Shown here one piece after another: positions 61,226 to 64,000 of a stretch of DNA of 64,000 nt. Location: positions 1 through 64,000 of the forward strand of contig NZ_JBHULT010000011.1 in NCBI RefSeq assembly GCF_042684505.1, given 5' to 3'. Made by a program: the position numbers and the translations under genes. How positions within the stretch are numbered: position 1 is the stretch's first letter; every line of letters begins with the position of its first letter. The notes beneath the pieces are model-generated. The model did no database searches and was not told where the DNA came from. It saw nothing but the letters and a program-made list of their open reading frames with translations. Origin of the DNA: Salinimicrobium flavum (lineage in GTDB: Bacteria; Bacteroidota; Bacteroidia; Flavobacteriales; Flavobacteriaceae).

Positions 61226-61321
61226 CTTTGTCTTTTTGGAAAAAAGAATACAGATCAGTGTGGACGATTAACCTTGCATTGGCCATGCCTTTGGTTTCTG
61301 TAATGATTGTATGAAAGGAAA

Positions 61322-61462
61322 CTATTTTACCAAAGAGGTTTCTGAAGCTTCTGTTTCAAGGCAGTTTTTATCAAATGATACCGCGACATAACTCAGGGAT
61401 AAGAAGAGACCGATCAGGAAGATCAGGAAAAACAAAAACCCCGCTTTTAAAATTCTGTACAT
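61322..61462 (-). CDS. 46-residue single-helix membrane protein
   Basis: The frame begins MYRILKAGFLFFLIFLIGLF: one strong hydrophobic helix (about 5-28) and a short hydrophilic tail. The ATG lies 49 bp beyond the T-run of the terminator at 61511-61550, leaving little room for a promoter, and none is visible. It may be expressed by read-through. No family is recognised. Confidence 0.5.
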   Translation of the reverse strand: MYRILKAGFLFFLIFLIGLFLSLSYVAVSFDKNCLETEASETSLVK

Positions 61463-61510
61463 AATGCTGAAGTTTAGGATGGGGATCTTTAACAGGAAAA
61501 GGTTGAAAGC

Positions 61511-61550
61511 AAAAAAAAAAGGAACAGGAAATCAATATTCCCTGTTCCCT
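61511..61550 (-). terminator. strong terminator of the unannotated transcript
   Basis: Stem GGAACAGG / CCTGTTCC on the minus strand with a 12-nt loop, followed by ten consecutive T. Confidence 0.92.
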
Positions 61551-61616
61551 AGGAAGATATAAGTGCAATATAACTCTAATTGATACCAGTGATTATACCT
61601 GCGTAAAATATGTGTA

Positions 61617-61694
61617 TCAGGTTATAACTTGCCTTTCTACCTCCTTAACCTGATCTTCGACTCCAATAAAGTACTCAAAAATCAGATATTTCAT
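61617..61694 (-). CDS. possible 25-residue ORF inside the unannotated transcript
   Basis: The frame begins MKYLIFEYFIGVEDQVKEVE and ends RQVIT. It begins about 28 nt after the predicted start site at 61722, as expected for a leader of that length. However, its last third forms the strand of the hairpin at 61616-61654, and the sequence has no recognisable family. Translation is uncertain. Confidence 0.35.
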   Translation of the reverse strand: MKYLIFEYFIGVEDQVKEVERQVIT

Positions 61695-61727
61695 TAATCT
61701 TTCTATTCTTATTATTGATCTACAGTC

Positions 61728-61771
61728 CTAAAGTACAACGAGATAGGTCCATTTTTCATGACAAATATCAT
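61728..61771 (-). promoter_or_regulatory. Crp/FNR-type site B and -7 element of the unannotated transcript
   Basis: ATGAC-AAAT-ATCAT at 61758-61771 (plus-strand reading). TACTTTAG at 61728-61735 lies 22 bp downstream on the minus strand, the same geometry as sites A, C, D and E. Confidence 0.7.
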
Positions 61772-61819
61772 CTAAAGAGGGTTTAACTAAACTTTAATAA
61801 TTTACTGCCATACAGAGAT

Positions 61820-62872
61820 TTACCTGATCGCATGAAGTTTTTTAAGGTCCAGGATCTTTATGTCCCGCCCTACAATATCGATCAAACCTTCCTTTTTTAA
61901 ACATGACAGGCTCCTTATAAAACTTTCCGTAGAAATTCCGGCCACACTGGCGAGATCGCTCCTGGAGATCCTTATGCATTCCCCGGGATCTTCCTGGATC
62001 TTCTCTGCAAATTCCAGGATAGTATTAGTGGTCTTTTTCATCACAGAGCTATACGCCATATCAAGAAGGTGGGTCTTGAGAAGTGAAAGGTTAACTGTTA
62101 AAATTTGAGCAAATTCAAGAATGAGATCCTGACTTTTCGTGAGGTTTTGTATAAAATCTTCGGCAGAGATCCTGAACAAGGTGGTCTTTTCAAGTGCCTG
62201 TGAAGTTTCAGGGTATTGAGCCGGGATCCTGAAGCTATAGAAGCCCAGAAAATCATCCTTTTTAGACAGGCCGGTGATCAATTCCTTTCCGTATTCATCC
62301 AGGCTGTAGGTTTTTGTAAGGCCTTTATCAATCAAATACACATAGGACGCATTACGTCCTTCCTGAAAGATTTCGTCGTATTTTTCAAACTCAAGAAAAT
62401 CTCCATAGATCCTAAAATATTCTTTAAGATCTTCCAGAGAGTGTATGGGCTTCTCTTCTTTTTTTTCAGTGTTCTTCCTCTTCTCCCTTTCAATAAGGAT
62501 CGCCCGTTTGGCCAACCTGCTTTCAATGGCTGTTACCAGATCTTTTTCCCTGAAAGGTTTGGTAATATAATCATCGGCCCCCAGGTTCATTCCCTTCCGA
62601 ATATCTTCAGGCCCGGCTTTTACAGAAAGAAAAATGAAAGGTATCCCACGGGTGATCTTGTTCTTTCGGAGTTGTTTGTATACTCCATACCCGTCAAGTT
62701 CGGGCATCATTATATCAGAAACGATAAGGTCGGGTATTTTTTCACTGGCAAGTTGCACCCCTAGTTTGCCATTCTGAGCGGTAAAGACTTCGTAACTGGA
62801 CAGCTCCAGGAGTTCCTTTGTGTTTTCGATCAGAGTTTGATCATCTTCTATAAGTAAAATCCTTTTTTTCAT
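61820..62872 (-). CDS. response regulator with REC, cNMP-binding and Crp-type HTH domains
   Basis: A 350-residue fusion. The receiver domain occupies residues 1-120 (LLIEDDQ; phospho-acceptor D53 in IVSDIMMPELDG; Lys in YITKPF). A cNMP-like domain follows from about 155 (FLEFEKYDEIFQEG, AYVYLIDKGLTK) and a Crp-type helix-turn-helix from about 300 (SRSDLASVAGISTESFIRSLSCLKKEGLI). Cysteines for an FNR-type Fe-S cluster are absent, so the input is expected to be phosphorylation by a kinase not in the window. The start at 62872 (MKKRILLIE) is preferred to 62884. It lies among the five palindromes and is the obvious candidate to bind them. Confidence 0.9.
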   Translation of the reverse strand: MKKRILLIEDDQTLIENTKELLELSSYEVFTAQNGKLGVQLASEKIPDLIVSDIMMPELDGYGVYKQLRKNKITRGIPFIFLSVKAGPEDIRKGMNLGADDYITKPFREKDLVTAIESRLAKRAILIEREKRKNTEKKEEKPIHSLEDLKEYFRIYGDFLEFEKYDEIFQEGRNASYVYLIDKGLTKTYSLDEYGKELITGLSKKDDFLGFYSFRIPAQYPETSQALEKTTLFRISAEDFIQNLTKSQDLILEFAQILTVNLSLLKTHLLDMAYSSVMKKTTNTILEFAEKIQEDPGECIRISRSDLASVAGISTESFIRSLSCLKKEGLIDIVGRDIKILDLKKLHAIR

Positions 62873-63018
62873 TGCCGGGAACATTAAAAAGGTGACACGG
62901 ATTTCTGTTGTAGGGAGACGGATGTAAATTACAGTAGGGAGAATTATTTTTCTCCTTCAGAACGCTCCTATAAAGATACATTCTTTTGGGCTGACCAGAA
63001 ATTTTTTTGTTGCTAAAA

Positions 63019-63061
63019 ATGATGAAAGTCATGCTTTTTTTAGCCTCTTTTAGTATCTTTA
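63019..63061 (+). promoter_or_regulatory. Crp/FNR-type site C and -7 element of the TerB-like operon
   Basis: ATGAT-GAAA-GTCAT at 63019-63032. TATCTTTA at 63054-63061 lies 21 bp downstream; the ATG is at 63080, about 13 nt after the predicted start near 63067. Confidence 0.7.
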
Positions 63062-63079
63062 GTTCAATTAACATGAAAT

Positions 63080-63493
63080 ATGAAGGAGCAGGTGAATATA
63101 AAGACGTCACAAGCTTTTTACCAGAACCTGGGGCGATTGTTCTATGCAATAGCTGCTGCAGACAAAATGGTGACCAGGGAGGAAGTCGAGACGGTTAAAA
63201 GGTTAGTGAGAGAACAATGGCTGGACCTGGAGGGATCCCTGGATGAATTTGGGACTGATGCTGCCTACCAGATAGAGATCATTTTTGACTGGCTCGATGC
63301 GAACAAACCCCAGGCTACTTCTGCTTTTGAAAATTTTAACCAATTCCATAAGGAGAATAAAGATCTGTTCACCCCTTATATCAATGATAAGATCCTGAGA
63401 ACGTCGAGGGAAATTGCATCTGCCTTTAGAGGTAAAAATAAATCTGAACTTGTAATGCTGGCAAAACTGCAAAGCTTACTTAAAAACCAATAA
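63080..63493 (+). CDS. TerB-like protein
   Basis: A 137-residue all-helical protein; FYAIAAADKMVTREEVETVKRLV (about 21-43) resembles the TerB tellurite-resistance-like fold with its acidic metal-binding region. The remainder (DWLDANKPQATSAFENFNQFHKENKDLF) is helical. Function in stress is inferred from the upstream site and the neighbour; the family link is from pattern only. Confidence 0.72.
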   Translation: MKEQVNIKTSQAFYQNLGRLFYAIAAADKMVTREEVETVKRLVREQWLDLEGSLDEFGTDAAYQIEIIFDWLDANKPQATSAFENFNQFHKENKDLFTPYINDKILRTSREIASAFRGKNKSELVMLAKLQSLLKNQ

Positions 63494-63494
63494 G

Positions 63495-63761
63495 ATGAAA
63501 CCCCTGATTTGCCAAAGCTGTGGATTTCCTTTTTCTGAAGAATTTCGGGGAACTAACAGGGACCATACCAAGAGTATGGATTTTTGTATAAGTTGTTTTA
63601 AGAACGGCGAATATACAGACCATCATCTTACCATGCATGAATTGGAGCGCAGACTCCTTGAAATGGCCCACGAACACAATGAGATCAGTCTGGAGGAAGC
63701 CCAACAGATAATAAAGCGTCTTCCCAATCTCAAAAGGTGGAAAATGACTAATATTCTGTAA
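63495..63761 (+). CDS. zinc-ribbon protein
   Basis: An 88-residue protein with a Cys4 zinc ribbon at the start: CQSCGFPFSEEF (C6, C9) and DFCISCFKNGEY (C31, C34), followed by two helices (TMHELERRLLEMAHEHN, SLEEAQQIIKRLP). It begins one base after the TerB-like stop, so the two are translated together. The pattern matches the putative zinc-ribbon family zf_ribbon_2; function unknown. Confidence 0.85.
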   Translation: MKPLICQSCGFPFSEEFRGTNRDHTKSMDFCISCFKNGEYTDHHLTMHELERRLLEMAHEHNEISLEEAQQIIKRLPNLKRWKMTNIL

Positions 63762-63789
63762 TCTGATAAAAATCTAAGATTCGCATAAA

Positions 63790-63808
63790 AAGGAGAATTT
63801 CTTCTCCC
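63790..63808 (+). terminator. weak terminator after the zinc-ribbon gene
   Basis: Stem GGAGAA / TTCTCC with a 4-nt loop; the T-tract after it is short, so efficiency is doubtful. Confidence 0.4.
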
Positions 63809-63890
63809 TTCTCCTATTTGATCAAAATCTTTATCTTTACACTAGCACCAAAAAATTTGTGCTGTATAACTATAACCAAAAATGAAATTT

Positions 63891-64000
63891 ATGAGAAATG
63901 TTAGTAAATGGCTCGCTGTTTTTGCAACTATGGCTTTTATAAGTTGTGGGGACGAGAAAAAAGAAAAAGAAACGATCACAATTGGAGAAGACAATACTCT
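63891..64000 (+). CDS. lipoprotein, truncated by window end
   Basis: An open frame from the ATG at 63891 (or 63882) to the end of the window. The start reads MRNVSKWLAVFATMAFISCG, a signal peptide with a lipobox Cys, followed by DEKKEKETITIGEDNT. A lipoprotein; nothing more can be said without the rest. A TATCTTTA element (one mismatch from consensus) is at 63832-63839. Confidence 0.72.
   Translation, partial: MRNVSKWLAVFATMAFISCGDEKKEKETITIGEDNT

Larger units (their letters stand above)
61511..61722 (-). ncRNA. candidate regulatory RNA of about 210 nt
   Basis: Predicted from a promoter (site B with TACTTTAG at 61728-61735) to a strong terminator (61511-61550). It contains a hairpin with a perfect 9-bp stem (61616-61624 with 61646-61654: AUCAGGUUA / UAACCUGAU) that presents a 21-nt purine-rich loop beginning AGGAGGU. 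A 25-codon frame lies within (61617-61694). So it may be a small RNA, a tiny mRNA or both; no known RNA family is recognised. Ends are predictions. Confidence 0.55.

Noticed and set aside
61371..61568. 65-codon minus-strand frame in the gap after hsp20
   Set aside because: It crosses a strong terminator (61511-61550) and is Pro/His/Cys-rich without pattern; the overlapping 46-codon frame at 61322-61462 is a better candidate.
61712..61759. 15-codon frame starting within regulatory site B
   Set aside because: Its ATG lies upstream of the predicted transcription start and inside the palindrome, so it would not be in the mRNA.
63007..63198. 63-codon frame overlapping site C and the TerB-like gene start
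   Set aside because: It begins upstream of the predicted transcription start and runs out of frame through the TerB-like gene.
1..64000. CRISPR arrays, tRNA genes, rRNA genes, insertion sequences or prophage
   Set aside because: None was seen: the only tandem repeats are coding (1-1066), and no transposase, integrase or phage gene is present.

Overview
The window reads as chromosomal DNA of a marine or soil member of the Flavobacteriaceae (phylum Bacteroidota), of the Gramella/Salegentibacter kind. The evidence is the gene content: a SprB-repeat surface protein, a TonB-dependent receptor with a carboxypeptidase-like N-terminus, DUF2911, DUF3822 next to rsmD, a fused ResB/CcsA protein and PIG-L deacetylase with a sodium symporter. 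The promoters agree: at least 19 intergenic sites match the Bacteroidota -7 element TAnnTTTG exactly. No tRNA, rRNA, CRISPR array, insertion sequence or prophage was seen. One N at 29633 marks an assembly problem inside yebC.

Layout. 1-2106: truncated surface protein with 234-bp tandem repeats, minus strand. 2651-6812: pdxH-sixA-ppk1-ppx, a polyphosphate operon. 6799-9246: miaE and dnaX. 9397-9727: RNase P RNA. 9731-12111: four-gene operon with rsmD. 12228-15337: helicase, kdsB and a DUF2911 protein. 15398-19738: PIG-L deacetylase, a 35-residue membrane peptide and a sodium:solute symporter, translationally coupled. 19809-23522: DUF2520, kdsC, SMR exporter, UbiA, maf, MscS. 23651-26866: cytochrome c maturation protein. 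26967-32606: mostly minus-strand housekeeping genes ending with gcvT. 32749-37695: NAD(P)HX repair, an ammonia-lyase and fumC. 37890-44414: small membrane protein, TonB receptor, arsC-like, prfB with its programmed frameshift, threonine aldolase, ybaB. 44541-49223: oligopeptidase and a PLP enzyme pair likely to make sulfonolipid (capnine) precursors. 49385-51164: wrbA, marR, yceI with a repeated MarR-type operator. 51221-54064: HipA-like kinase/DUF3037 pair, SRAP and arsM.

55.2-63.8 kb is the most interesting part. Five near-palindromes of form ATGAY-N4-RTCAT each lie 21-23 bp upstream of a weak -7 element (TAnnTTwR). That spacing puts the site centre near -41.5, as for class II Crp/FNR activation. 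The sites precede (i) a pair of coiled-coil paralogues, (ii) an operon of three tandem-domain universal stress proteins, an ATP-cone/PD-(D/E)XK nuclease and a beta-CASP RNA-processing hydrolase, (iii) hsp20, (iv) an unannotated transcript of about 210 nt with a strong terminator, a purine-rich AGGAGG loop and a 25-codon reading frame, and (v) a TerB-like/zinc-ribbon pair. A REC-cNMP-HTH_Crp response regulator sits in the middle of them. My reading is a local stress or dormancy regulon analogous in content to the mycobacterial DosR set (Usp plus alpha-crystallin). That last point is inference.

Small genes found by reading the gaps: 17103-17210 (35 aa), 37890-38063 (57 aa), 61322-61462 (46 aa), 61617-61694 (25 aa, uncertain). 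Gaps over 300 bases: 2107-2650 holds nothing I recognise; 61143-61819 holds the small ORFs, a terminator and two regulatory sites described above.
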